Shown: positions 45,779 to 54,554, counted from the stretch's first letter. The stretch: 64,000 nucleotides of DNA from Acetobacterium wieringae (GCF_001766835.1 NZ_LKEU01000013.1:60889-124888), one strand, 5' to 3'. Made by a program: numbers and translations. Notes: generated by a model from the letters alone, not told the origin.

Positions 45779-46405
45779 ATGCGATCCTTAAAATATAAAC
45801 TGGCGCCACTGGGGGCCGCCCTGGTGCTGGGAGGGCTGCTGCTAAGTGGCTGCACCACCGCTTCTACCGCCACCAATAATCCCGCCAAAATACCGGAAAC
45901 AACCGTCACCACCACGGTTAATCCGGCCAATGCGGCGGCGGCTCAGGCGGCTATGAAATTTTATCTGGCAGTAACCCTGGATCAGTCCCGGGCCCAGCTG
46001 GAAACAATGCTGGGGGTGCCCGGGGAAGTCCAGGCCGATGGCCAGGTGGCCTATCGGGATCCGGACAGCGGCTATGGGGTACTGATCCGCTTTGGGGAAG
46101 ACGACGCCGTTTTTGCCAAACGGTTGTTGCCGTCGGGCCGATCCCCGGAACTGGCGGCGCTCAACCCCTTTCCGGTGACCGACAAACAGGCCTATCGGAT
46201 GGCCGCCGGCATGCCCTTCTACGAGGTTCAGGATGTGATGGGCAGCGATGGCATTGAAGTCAGCCTGAGCAAACCGGAAGCCGGTAGTACCAAGCAGGTT
46301 ACCGGGTTGGGCTGGTTCAACCCCGATGGCTCCTATGCGGTTGTTTATCTTAATCTACCCCAGGGACTGGTGGTTGGGTCGGAATTTGTGGCTGGCCCTG
46401 CCTGA
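45779..46405 (+). CDS. Lipoprotein related to the anchored protein at 8129
   Basis: The 208-aa protein has a lipoprotein signal ending in LLLSGC (Cys near residue 25) and a Thr/Ala/Asn-rich linker. The body has two segments like those of the 8129 gene: a helix with LDQSRAQLETMLGVPGE, a SGYGVLIRF strand, a GMPFYEVQDVMG helix and a WFNPDGSYAVVYL strand. This fits SmpA/BLIP-like small domains. GGGGG lies about 7 bases before the ATG. I see nothing definite in the 274-base gap upstream. Function unknown. Confidence 0.7.
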   Translation: MRSLKYKLAPLGAALVLGGLLLSGCTTASTATNNPAKIPETTVTTTVNPANAAAAQAAMKFYLAVTLDQSRAQLETMLGVPGEVQADGQVAYRDPDSGYGVLIRFGEDDAVFAKRLLPSGRSPELAALNPFPVTDKQAYRMAAGMPFYEVQDVMGSDGIEVSLSKPEAGSTKQVTGLGWFNPDGSYAVVYLNLPQGLVVGSEFVAGPA

Positions 46406-46424
46406 CCGGCGGTCAGGTTGTCGG

Positions 46425-46458
46425 GCAGCCCCGGCAGCTCCTTTGGGGCTGCTTTTTT
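46425..46458 (+). terminator. Terminator after the lipoprotein gene
   Basis: GCAGCCCC pairs with GGGGCTGC, followed by six T. Confidence 0.9.
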
Positions 46459-46575
46459 GTGCGCTTCATAAAAATTGCCAACAGACCAATTTTTTTGTTG
46501 CATCCGAGGGCAGATGGCTTATAATGAAAGCAATGCACGCCAACGGCAAACTGCGCATCAGGAAAGGGACACGCT

Positions 46576-47262
46576 ATGGATAAAAACCCCAAAAACCCCC
46601 ATCAGGGCCACCGTCAGCGGCTTAAAGCCCGGGTCTTAAGTGAAGGGATCGACAATTTTGAGGACCATCAGATTCTGGAGCTGCTGCTGTTTTACGCCAT
46701 CCCGATGAAGGACACCAACGCCCTGGCCCATCGGCTGATTGGCCATTATGGCTCGCTGGCCGGGGTTTTTGATGCGAATCCCCGGGATCTTAGCGCTTTG
46801 GTTGGGGTTACCGAAAACACCGCCCTGCTGCTGAGCCTGATCCCGGCCCTGGCCCGGCGCTATCAGCAGGGCAAGCAGGCGCCCAAGGCGGTGCTTGGCA
46901 GTACCACCGCCGCCGGTGAATATGCCGTGTCGTTATTTACCGGGCGGCTTAACGAGGTCTTTTACGTGATCTGTCTGGATAGCCAGAACAAGGTCAACCA
47001 GGCCACCCTGCTTCACGAAGGCACCATCAACGAAGCTCCGGTTTACCCCCGGCTGATTGTCGAAACCGCCCTGCGCCATCAGGCCGCCAGCATCATTCTG
47101 GCCCACAACCACCCCGGCGGCAGCCAGCGGCCCTCCCAGGCCGATCTTGATGTCACCCGGAGGATCAGGCAGGCCACCGAGGCCATCGCCATCCCGGTGG
47201 TGGATCATATCATTGTGGCCGGGGATGGCTATTACAGTTTTGCCGAGAACCGGGTGCTGTGA
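46576..47262 (+). CDS. radC: RadC-family JAB-domain protein
   Basis: The 228-aa protein has an N-terminal helix-hairpin-helix-like part (about 1-95) and a C-terminal JAB/MPN domain. The metal motif HNHPGG with the following S-x9-D (QADLD) lies near residues 176-192. RadC's true role is unsettled; JAB domains are often metallo-isopeptidases, and RadC-like genes are frequent near mobile DNA. It is the last gene before the accessory region. The 277-base gap after it holds a TATAATAATTG stretch at about 47390, possibly a -10 box, and otherwise nothing I recognise. Confidence 0.9.
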   Translation: MDKNPKNPHQGHRQRLKARVLSEGIDNFEDHQILELLLFYAIPMKDTNALAHRLIGHYGSLAGVFDANPRDLSALVGVTENTALLLSLIPALARRYQQGKQAPKAVLGSTTAAGEYAVSLFTGRLNEVFYVICLDSQNKVNQATLLHEGTINEAPVYPRLIVETALRHQAASIILAHNHPGGSQRPSQADLDVTRRIRQATEAIAIPVVDHIIVAGDGYYSFAENRVL

Positions 47263-47539
47263 GGGATTTGGCTAAAAACGGCAACGCTGATGAAAATTTG
47301 TCCCAAATTGACGGGGTAAACCACTGAGATGGTGGATATTTTTGACAAATTATATCAGCAAAAGTTGCTGAAAACGTTTGTCAACTTTGATATAATAATT
47401 GTATTCAATGCACTTGGCATTGCTGTTTTGTAAATGGAAGGGAGGATAAAGGTAGTTTGTGGCCAATCAACCGATGGTCTGAAAGCGCTTCGGTTAAAAA
47501 ATTTGCCATCGGTGACGTAAAGAAAGCGAGGGTAAAGGA

Positions 47540-47965
47540 ATGTACGTCAATGGAAATGGAAAAAATACGAATCAGGATTGTGGGTTGGCGGAAAATGAGC
47601 CAGGCATTACGACGGTCCGGTGTCCCTTTTTAAAAACCTGCCGATTCGGAGCGATGAAGGCAAAACAGGCCCGGGTCCGCTGTCGGGGGGTGTTGTGCCG
47701 GGTCAATCACTGGGAATCCTGTCTGGTAATTGGTTATAAATGCGAGCGTCTGCGCAAGCGGATTCTGGTTGAAGTCAAGGGCAATGCGATTCGACATATT
47801 CCCTGGAATTCAAGTGAACACCAGGATCTGCTGCCCCGTCTCAGGCAACTGTTCTGTGAGGCCTGTGAGCGCCGGGTTCTGGATTACCACGTGATCTATG
47901 GGGATGCGATCGTTGATGTGAAATGCAGTCACGATGGGCAGTTTTCGTCCCATCTGATCAAATAA
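47540..47965 (+). CDS. Cysteine-rich hypothetical protein, 141 aa
   Basis: I do not recognise this protein. It has nine or more cysteines, including C-P-F-L-K-T-C, C-x4-C and C-E-A-C, which suggests one or two zinc sites. A positively charged C-terminal half follows. GGTAAAGGA lies very close to the ATG, so the start is uncertain. It stands directly before the phage-like DNA polymerase gene and may belong to that module. Confidence 0.5.
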   Translation: MYVNGNGKNTNQDCGLAENEPGITTVRCPFLKTCRFGAMKAKQARVRCRGVLCRVNHWESCLVIGYKCERLRKRILVEVKGNAIRHIPWNSSEHQDLLPRLRQLFCEACERRVLDYHVIYGDAIVDVKCSHDGQFSSHLIK

Positions 47966-48176
47966 TTAAAAAGGAGGACGGTTTGGCGGGAAAGCCAGAC
48001 CAAGGGAAAAAAGACAATTAAAGAGTGACGATGTGAAATGATACTGAGTTAAACTGCGCCTGTTTTAACAGAGTGACTAAGATACCGGATGTTCGCAAAT
48101 TTTGGGAAGTGGCCCAGGAGTTTGTGTACATGCGGTTTTTTTGCGGCCATTTCCCCCTCAATATGAAAGGATAAAC

Positions 48177-50132
48177 ATGAAAACAAATTATAGGATGACA
48201 AGGGATGTAGCGGTGGTAGCGGATTATTTAGGGGATGCCGTTCTCATTGGCTTTGATTTTGAAACGGCCCCACAAGCGGGATGGCGGGATGATCCCAGGG
48301 CGGCCCTGGACCCTCACCGGGGGGAGATTGTCGGGGTGTCGCTGGCGGTGTCGGCCGGTAGTGGGGTGTATCTGCCGCTTAAGCACCGGGATTTTGACAA
48401 TGCCGATGCCGATGCCGTGTTTGATTATCTGAAGCGCCGTGTGTTTGAAAACCCCGGGGTCGTTAAAATTGCCCATAACCTGGCCTTTGAGGCCAAGTTT
48501 CTGCTGGCCCGGGGGATTGCCCTGGTGGCACCGGTCTATGACACCATGGCGGCAGCCCAGCTGATCTATAAGGAAGAAGGCCATTTTCGGCGGCTGGCCG
48601 ATGTCGGCTTAAAAACCCTGGCTAAGGACTGGTTTGGGCTGGCCCTGCCCCGCTTTGTGGAGGTGGTCGGGCTGGGCAGCTTTGCCGATCTTGACCCCCG
48701 GGCGCAGCCCACCATCGACTACGCCTGCAGTGATGCCGATCTGGCCCGGCGCCTGTATTTTCTTCTAAACGACTGGTTTCAGGCCAATATTCCAGCCCAC
48801 GAAAATCTGGTTAAGGGGATCGAGAGTCCGGTGGCGCTGTTTACCGCCCGGATGGAATTAAGCGGTTTCCAGGCCGATGCGGCGGCCATTGCAGCGGCAG
48901 CAGCCGTCTGTCAGGAGCGCCTGGGGATATACCAGAACGATCTGGAACGTGGCGGCCACCGACCGGTTCGGGTGGGCAAAAATGCCGCCACCAATGATCT
49001 CAAGGCCTATCTTTTTTCTGATCTGGGCCTGCCGGTTAAAAAACGTACCGACACCGGCAAAGCGGCTTTGGATGAGGATGCCATTAAGCAGCTGATTAGC
49101 CATTGCCGGGAACAGGGGCTGCCGGCGATTGCCTATCTGGAAGCGATTAGCGCCTACCGGGGGCTTAATAAGCTTTATAAAACCTATGTGCTGGGGCTGG
49201 GCGAGCAGATTAATCCGGCCACCGGGGCGATTCACACCCAGTTGTTCCCGCTGGGGACGGCCACCGGACGGTTTTCGTCGGCTGCGCCCAATTGTCAGAA
49301 CCTGCCAGCGGGACCGGTCCACGGCATTCCGGTCCGGGATTTCTTTATGGCCCGGCCAGGGACCACCCTGGTGGCGGTGGATTACAGCCAGATTGAGCTG
49401 CGGATCGGGGCCTGGTTTACCGGGGATGCCAACCTGCTTAGGGTCTACCGGGAAGGTGGCGATATCCACGCCGTCACCACGGCGGCCATCTATGGCATCA
49501 CCCTGGCCGAGGCCGGGGACAAGAGCCATCCCGATTACAAGGCCCGGCGGACGGTGGCCAAGAATATCAACTTTGGGATTTTTTACGGCCTTTATCCCCG
49601 GGGGCTCCAGGATATTCTGCGGGTCAAGGCGGGGCAGCAGCTGAGCCTTTCCGCCTGTGAGGCGATGATTTTCAATCTCCGGCGGGCTTATCCGGGGCTG
49701 GTGCCCTGGCAGGAAGCCACCCGTCAGGCCGCCTGTTACTGTGAAACCGTCGATACCGCCCTGGGCCGGCGCCGCACCCTAACCGGGATCAATGCGCCGG
49801 AACCGGGGCTTCAGAGCCATTATGAGCGGGCCGCCCTGAACCACCCGATTCAGGGGACGGCGGCGGATATTTTAAAGCTGGCGATGGTCCGGCTGGAGGC
49901 GGGACTGGGGGAGCGGCCCTATATCAAGCCGCTGCTGACGGTGCATGATGAGATTGTCTTTGAGGTGGAAACGCCCCGGCTGGCCGAGGCCATTGCCTGG
50001 ATCACTGAGGTCATGACCGCAATGCCCTTCCCGGGCTTTGATGTCCCCCTGGCGGTGGAAGTCACCGTCGGCCAGCGCTATGGTTCGCTGGTGGGCTGGG
50101 AGCCGGGGGAGCGGGGCGAGCCCGAAAATTAG
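48177..50132 (+). CDS. Phage-type family A DNA polymerase with 3'-5' exonuclease
   Basis: The 651-aa protein starts at the ATG at 48177 with GAAAGG upstream; the open frame extends 25 codons further without a site. Exonuclease motifs are FDFETAP near residue 25, IAHNLAFEAKF near 100 and YACSDADLA near 183. Polymerase motif A (VAVDYSQIELRI) is near 400, motif B (RRTVAKNINFGIFYG) near 460 and motif C (VHDEIVFE) near 590. All are intact. It lacks the 5' nuclease domain of PolA and so resembles replicative polymerases of phages and prophages. The GC content is high. Confidence 0.92.
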   Translation: MKTNYRMTRDVAVVADYLGDAVLIGFDFETAPQAGWRDDPRAALDPHRGEIVGVSLAVSAGSGVYLPLKHRDFDNADADAVFDYLKRRVFENPGVVKIAHNLAFEAKFLLARGIALVAPVYDTMAAAQLIYKEEGHFRRLADVGLKTLAKDWFGLALPRFVEVVGLGSFADLDPRAQPTIDYACSDADLARRLYFLLNDWFQANIPAHENLVKGIESPVALFTARMELSGFQADAAAIAAAAAVCQERLGIYQNDLERGGHRPVRVGKNAATNDLKAYLFSDLGLPVKKRTDTGKAALDEDAIKQLISHCREQGLPAIAYLEAISAYRGLNKLYKTYVLGLGEQINPATGAIHTQLFPLGTATGRFSSAAPNCQNLPAGPVHGIPVRDFFMARPGTTLVAVDYSQIELRIGAWFTGDANLLRVYREGGDIHAVTTAAIYGITLAEAGDKSHPDYKARRTVAKNINFGIFYGLYPRGLQDILRVKAGQQLSLSACEAMIFNLRRAYPGLVPWQEATRQAACYCETVDTALGRRRTLTGINAPEPGLQSHYERAALNHPIQGTAADILKLAMVRLEAGLGERPYIKPLLTVHDEIVFEVETPRLAEAIAWITEVMTAMPFPGFDVPLAVEVTVGQRYGSLVGWEPGERGEPEN

Positions 50133-50140
50133 TGGCGAGG

Positions 50141-50283
50141 TGCGGGCGAACACGGTTCGCCCCTACGAACCGATACCAACACAAAAGCCAACCACCAGCC
50201 TGGCCCCTACGAACCAAACCGCGATTTTAAACACGAACGTCACGCACCATCCCGTAGGGGCGGTCCGTGACCGCCTGCAACCG
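50141..50283. repeat. Repeat family C cluster 3 (inverted REP pair)
   Basis: GGGCGAACACGGTTCGCCCC with CTACGAACC, and CGTAGGGGCGGTCCGTGACC, face each other. A lone CCCCTACGAACC lies between. They fill the gap between the polymerase and primase genes. Confidence 0.8.
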
Positions 50284-50326
50284 GTTGGGTTACCAAGCCG
50301 GCTAAATTAATAGATGGAGAAAAGCG

Positions 50327-52840
50327 ATGAAAGAGAAACGTGATAATGTGAACAATTCCAGGGCAACAACATGGGAGGAGGTCACCCCCCGGGAGATTAA
50401 CCCGGCGGTCTTTCTGGCCGCCTTTCATGGCGGGCCTTATGGGCTGCGCAGCTTTGCCGAGGGGGCTGGGGGCCGTGGCGGCGGTCGCAACCGGACGGTG
50501 ACGGCGGCGGAACTGGCGGATGGGGCCCTGCTTCAGGCGCTCCGGGCGGAGAATGATGGGGAACAGCGGGGGATCTTTTTTGTGGTTAACCCCGGCGGCC
50601 ATAAAGACGCTGAGATCACCGGGGTGGCGGCCCAGTTTGTGGAGGCCGATGACCTGCCGCTGGAAACCCAGTGGGACAAGCTGATGGCCTTTCCGCTGGC
50701 CCCCTCGATTGTGGTGCGAACCCGGAAATCCCTGCATGGTTACTGGCTGCTGGTGGATGCTGACGATCCCGGGCGATCACGGATCGCCCCGACAAATCAG
50801 ATGACATCCCGAAATGTCCCCCTGTCATCCGCAGGAAACGCAAACTCCGGGCACTTAATAAACGCCCCGACAAATCAGAACCAGATCCCGGTGTTAGATG
50901 GTGACGCCCCGGATCATTCCGTCGCCGAAGCCGCCAGCCTGGCCCGCTTCACGGCCCTCCAGAAACAACTGGCGGCCCATTTTGACGGTGACCCGGTGAT
51001 TGCAAACCCCAGCCGGGTGATGCGGCTGCCCGGCTTTAACCACCATAAGGCTGAGCCGGTGGCGGTTTGCTGTCTGCTGTTTGAACCCCAGCGACGCTAC
51101 ACCCAGCGTGATCTGGCGGCGGCGCTTTGCAGTCTCCATCCCGCTGATCCCCGCTTTGGGGTGGGGGTCGCAACGGGCCAAAAAGCCGGTCACAAAGGCC
51201 GGGCGGCGGTGGCACTTTCACTGCCCCGGGGGGATTTTGATCTGGAGCTGCTGCTTAATAACTGCGATTTTATCCGCCATTGTCAGCAGCAGGCCGCCAC
51301 CCTGCCGGAACCGCTGTGGTATCCGATGATCACCAATCTGGCTGATGTCCCCGGCGGCGAGGCGGCCATCCATCGGCTGTCGGCCCCCCATCCCGGTTAC
51401 AGCGTCGCCGCCACGGCAGCCAAAATTGAGCAGTTCCGCCGCTCGGGCACCGGGGCCTTCACCTGTGAAACCATATCGGCCTGGGGCTTTAACTGCCCTA
51501 AACTGGGGAGCTGTCCGGCCCGCCACCCCCGGGATCTGGGCCGGGTTCCGCCGCCGCCCTGGTATCGCCAAACCAGAACCGGGCTGCGGCTGATCCCCGG
51601 CGTTCTGGCCAACGCCCTGGCGGCCCACAAAAAGATCTTTTATTCCCGGCAATGCTATTATCAGTATCTGGGTGGGGTCTATAAAAAGGTGGAGGAGCTG
51701 CACATAAAGCATATCATCCGCAAATATCTGCGCACTGATGACGTCGGGATGTATCAGATCAACGACATTCTGGGCCAGTGGACGATGGAAATCCTCCGCA
51801 GTCCCGAAAACTTAAATGCCAACAAGGCGCTGATCAATTTAAAAAACGGCCTCTATGACCGGGGCACCGGAACCCTTACGCCCCATGATCCCCAGCTGCT
51901 GTCAACCATTCAGCTGCCGGTGCGCTATGATCCCCAGGCGACGGCGCCGATTTTTGCCGCATTTTTAAACGACTGCCTGGACCCGGCCAGCCAGCTGCTG
52001 GTGCAGGAGTTGTGCGGTTATCTGCTGGTGCCGGAAACCCGGGCCCAGAAGGCCTTTGTGCTGGTGGGGGAAGGGGGCGCCGGTAAATCAACCCTGCTGG
52101 CGGTGATTCAGGAGCTGCTGCTGGGGGCGGCCAATGTGTCCAACATCGCCTGGCAGAATCTTGGCGAGACCTTTCTGACCGCCGAGCTGGATGGCCGACT
52201 GGCCAATATTTTCGCCGATCTGCCCTCCCGCAGCATTTCCGACAGCTCGCTGTTTAAGAGCATCACCGGGGAGGACTGGCTGACCGCCCAGCGCAAAAAC
52301 AAGGACCCCTACAGCTTTAAGACCACCGCCCGACTGGTCTTTTCCTGCAACAGCATCCCCAAAAACCTCGGCGACCGCAGCGAGGCCTTTTACCGCCGCC
52401 TGGTGATCATCCCCTTTGGGCCCCCCAAGCCGCCAGCGCAGCGGGACCTCCATTTAAAGGATAAGCTTAGCCAGGAAGCCCCGGGGATTTTAAACTGGGC
52501 CCTGGCGGGCCTTACCCGCCTTAGCCGCAATGGCTATCGCTTTTGCAGTTCCGCCGCCAGCGAGACGGCCCTGGAAAGCTATCGGGTGGCGGGCAGCTCG
52601 GTGCGGTCCTTTGTGGCGGATTGCTGCCTGGTGGCAGCCGGGCGGCAGGTTTCGGCGACCCAGCTCTACCACGCCTACCAGCAGTACAGCGGGGCCTCGG
52701 GCTTGCGGCCGGTCAGCCAGAAACGCTTCTGGATGGAGTTGAAAGAAAGTTATGGGATGGTGGAAAAAAAGAAGGATGCACTGTCAAGACGGATCATATA
52801 TGACGGAATTGATCTGGAAGAATTGGCTGATTTTGGCTGA
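50327..52840 (+). CDS. Phage/plasmid primase-helicase (D5/P4 type)
   Basis: The 837-aa protein has an N-terminal RepB-like primase region (about 30-280, including SRVMRLPGFNHHK), a D5_N-like linker, and an SF3 helicase. Walker A is GEGGAGKST near residue 584, Walker B is in IFADLPSRS near 625, and the SF3 motif C sensor Asn is in FSCNSIPK near 675. A winged-helix-like tail follows. Within the primase region, codons from about 149 to 195 derive from family-C repeat sequence (GRSRIAPTNQ and NAPTNQNQ), an in-frame insert. The start ATG at 50327 has only a modest AGATGGAGAA site upstream. Confidence 0.9.
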   Translation: MKEKRDNVNNSRATTWEEVTPREINPAVFLAAFHGGPYGLRSFAEGAGGRGGGRNRTVTAAELADGALLQALRAENDGEQRGIFFVVNPGGHKDAEITGVAAQFVEADDLPLETQWDKLMAFPLAPSIVVRTRKSLHGYWLLVDADDPGRSRIAPTNQMTSRNVPLSSAGNANSGHLINAPTNQNQIPVLDGDAPDHSVAEAASLARFTALQKQLAAHFDGDPVIANPSRVMRLPGFNHHKAEPVAVCCLLFEPQRRYTQRDLAAALCSLHPADPRFGVGVATGQKAGHKGRAAVALSLPRGDFDLELLLNNCDFIRHCQQQAATLPEPLWYPMITNLADVPGGEAAIHRLSAPHPGYSVAATAAKIEQFRRSGTGAFTCETISAWGFNCPKLGSCPARHPRDLGRVPPPPWYRQTRTGLRLIPGVLANALAAHKKIFYSRQCYYQYLGGVYKKVEELHIKHIIRKYLRTDDVGMYQINDILGQWTMEILRSPENLNANKALINLKNGLYDRGTGTLTPHDPQLLSTIQLPVRYDPQATAPIFAAFLNDCLDPASQLLVQELCGYLLVPETRAQKAFVLVGEGGAGKSTLLAVIQELLLGAANVSNIAWQNLGETFLTAELDGRLANIFADLPSRSISDSSLFKSITGEDWLTAQRKNKDPYSFKTTARLVFSCNSIPKNLGDRSEAFYRRLVIIPFGPPKPPAQRDLHLKDKLSQEAPGILNWALAGLTRLSRNGYRFCSSAASETALESYRVAGSSVRSFVADCCLVAAGRQVSATQLYHAYQQYSGASGLRPVSQKRFWMELKESYGMVEKKKDALSRRIIYDGIDLEELADFG
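50770..50880 (+). repeat. Repeat family C inside the primase coding sequence
   Basis: GGGCGATCACGGATCGCCCC at 50771-50790 followed by GACAAATCAG, and a second CGCCCCGACAAATCAG at about 50863-50878, match the variant C unit seen at about 53281-53305. The reading frame stays open, adding about 45 residues between the two halves of the primase domain. Confidence 0.8.
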
Positions 52841-52893
52841 TGGTGAACAGAATGAGACAAAGAGGCGAAATCGTTATTTCAAAAACCCCCAAA

Positions 52894-53062
52894 ACGAAAG
52901 GGTTTCGAAGCTTTTCGAAAGGGTTGCGAAAGGGTTAAACGGGGCTAATAAGGGATTCGAAAGGATCGAAAGGGTTTTTTCTCAACTCAGCGCTAGAGAA
53001 AAAAAGAAAATAAAATATTCAAACAAGTTTTTTTACCCCCCAACCCCTTCGACCCTTTCGGA
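52894..53062 (+). other. Iterated CGAAAGGGTT motifs, possible replication origin or regulatory site
   Basis: CGAAAGGGTT occurs at about 52895, 52916, 52927 and 52968, with a variant CGAAAGGAT at about 52959. An inverted CCCTTTCG lies at about 53053. An A-rich stretch lies between the direct and inverted copies. Iterons next to an AT-rich tract and just downstream of a primase-helicase gene fit a phage or plasmid origin. This is inference. The open frame running through here (52752-53609) also crosses C repeats and is probably not coding. Confidence 0.4.
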
Positions 53063-53150
53063 AAGAGGCCAGCCGCCAAAAATAACCGCCCCCGCCCAGT
53101 GGCGCTTAAAGAAGATGAATTGCCTTGTGAGACTAAGGCAAATGCAGGGG

Positions 53151-53356
53151 GCCGGGCGAACTCGGTTCGCCCCTACAAACCAGACTAAAGCCAGTCATCA
53201 CTTCGTAGGGGCGGTCCGTGACCGCCCGGAAAGCTCGGTTGCAGAGCAAAAGGCAGTCTTAAAATTAACGGCGATGTGCAGGCGAACCCGGTTGTCCCCG
53301 ACAAACCCAATAAAAGCTATGCATCAGCCCGTCGGGGCGGTCCGTGACCGCCTGCA
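53151..53356. repeat. Repeat family C cluster 4 (two inverted REP pairs)
   Basis: The first pair is GGGCGAACTCGGTTCGCCCC and CGTAGGGGCGGTCCGTGACC. The second is GGCGAACCCGGTTGTCCCCG and CGTCGGGGCGGTCCGTGACC. The second pair has GAC where the first has TAC in both arms, a matched change. Confidence 0.8.
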
Positions 53357-53409
53357 CCGTTGGTCTCACAGCAAACTCCAGCACCGCAACCATCAGAAAG
53401 GAGTCCCCC

Positions 53410-53862
53410 ATGTCCATCAAAACCATCAAAGCAGAGATCACCGAGCTAAAGGCCCGGATCTGGCGCCACCGCCAGTATCTGGCCCATACCCAGAAACAGC
53501 TGGCAGCGATCTACCGGGCCACCCCGGCCAGAGCCCATCGCAGCCGCACCCAGCTGCGAACCCTCCGGGCCGCCATCGACCGGGACAGCCGCCGACTGGA
53601 GGGGCTTAATCAGGCCCTGATCACCGCCATTGACAGCCAGCAAAGCCCCCAGATTAAGGAGCTGCTGACCCGCCGCTATATCAATGACCAGCCCTTTGCC
53701 GAGATTGCCGCCGCCATGGGCTATGATCTGCGCTGGGTCTACCGCCTCCATGCCCGGGGGCTGGCCGCCCCATCGCAATCACGCCATTTAAAGCCATCTG
53801 CCGATCATGCTACACTAAAAGCAAATAGAGAAGGGAGGTACACAGATGGCAGTAACTACTGA
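53410..53862 (+). CDS. Small phage-type transcriptional regulator (sigma-70 region 4-like)
   Basis: The 150-aa protein starts at the ATG at 53410 with AAAGGAG 6 bases upstream. The N-terminal half (about 1-75) is a basic helical, probably coiled-coil segment. The C-terminal LLTRRYINDQPFAEIAAAMG followed by DLRWVYRLHARGL (near 80-115) is a helix-turn-helix of the sigma-70 region 4/ArpU-like type. Such proteins control late genes in many Firmicute prophages. Its last codons overlap the DUF1659 start, so the tail after the helix-turn-helix may be a recent extension. Confidence 0.7.
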   Translation: MSIKTIKAEITELKARIWRHRQYLAHTQKQLAAIYRATPARAHRSRTQLRTLRAAIDRDSRRLEGLNQALITAIDSQQSPQIKELLTRRYINDQPFAEIAAAMGYDLRWVYRLHARGLAAPSQSRHLKPSADHATLKANREGRYTDGSNY

Positions 53863-54067
53863 TTTTCTGGAACAGAAGATCCAGATCCGCGTAAACCACG
53901 GTATGGTTGATGGCAAGGAAAAAATCACCAGCCGAACCTACGGCGATGTCAAAGCCGCCGCCACTGACCAGGACATTTACGATGTGGCTGTGATTATTAC
54001 CGGGCTGCAGCAGCCGGTGATGGAAGAAGTCATCAAGCAGGAAGTAAGCCTGATCACGCCGGTATAA
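53846..54067 (+). CDS. DUF1659 protein
   Basis: The 73-aa protein fits DUF1659: a small alpha/beta protein with FLEQKIQIRVNHGMVDGKEKI at the start and DIYDVAVIITGLQQP later. Function unknown. GGGAGG precedes the ATG. DUF1659 and DUF2922 genes commonly occur together in Firmicutes, as here with the gene at 54330. Confidence 0.75.
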   Translation: MAVTTDFLEQKIQIRVNHGMVDGKEKITSRTYGDVKAAATDQDIYDVAVIITGLQQPVMEEVIKQEVSLITPV

Positions 54068-54100
54068 GGCTGATGACGATCGACGCATTAACTTACATCC

Positions 54101-54228
54101 GTGAGCTTTGTTGCCGGTTTGCGCGAAACAATTCTTACACTGTACGACGTACAGTCTAACGACTGTTCGTCTACACGTTACAGAATCGTTTGCGAAACCG
54201 ACACAAAGCAACAACTGTTCGTGCGTTA
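54101..54228 (+). repeat. Repeat family B, copy 2
   Basis: It matches copy 1 from GTGAGCTTT through GAAACAATTCTTACACTGTA to the right end. The core ACAGTC-TAAC-GACTGT pairs as well as the ACAGGC/GCCTGT of copy 1 despite different bases. It lies between the DUF1659 and DUF2922 genes. Confidence 0.75.
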
Positions 54229-54253
54229 AATTTGCATCAACTTACGACAAGCC

Positions 54254-54274
54254 GTGCCGATCAATTGTCGGCAC
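54254..54274. repeat. Collapsed repeat family A remnant
   Basis: GTGCCGATCAATTG is followed directly by TCGGCAC, so both outer arms are present and the whole interior is missing. Its right flank CTGGGGTT resembles that of copies 2 and 4. It lies 26 bases after family-B copy 2. Confidence 0.5.
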
Positions 54275-54329
54275 TGGGGTTCGGCTGGCATCAGCTGAAT
54301 GATTCAATCTAACAGAAAGGAGGAACTAA

Positions 54330-54554
54330 ATGGCAGCAAATACCATCTTGCAACTGACCTTTAAACGGTCGGATCTGAAAACCACCACCATGTCGATTAC
54401 CAATCCCAAGCCGGGACTGACGGTGGATGCGGTCAACACCGCCATGGCGGGGATCATTGCCAAAAACATCTTTGCCCCCGACGGCATGGACCTGATCTCC
54501 AAGGCCAAGGCTGAACTGGTCGTCACTGACACCACCAGCTTTAGCATGAGCTAG
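54330..54554 (+). CDS. DUF2922 protein
   Basis: The 74-aa protein fits DUF2922: ILQLTFKRSDLKTTTMSITNPK followed by a helix with AVNTAMAGIIAKNIF and a final beta hairpin. Function unknown. AAAGGAGG precedes the ATG. It pairs with the DUF1659 gene upstream, separated by repeat B2. Confidence 0.8.
   Translation: MAANTILQLTFKRSDLKTTTMSITNPKPGLTVDAVNTAMAGIIAKNIFAPDGMDLISKAKAELVVTDTTSFSMS

Noticed and set aside
48073..48174. A 33-codon GTG frame just before the phage-type polymerase
   Set aside because: The sequence (VTKIPDVRKFWEVAQEF...) looks plausible but there is no clear ribosome binding site, and it may be a remnant; too weak to list.
52752..53609. A 285-codon open frame overlapping the primase end
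   Set aside because: It crosses iterated motifs and four family-C repeat units and overlaps the regulator gene; its sequence is repeat-derived and it has no proper start site.
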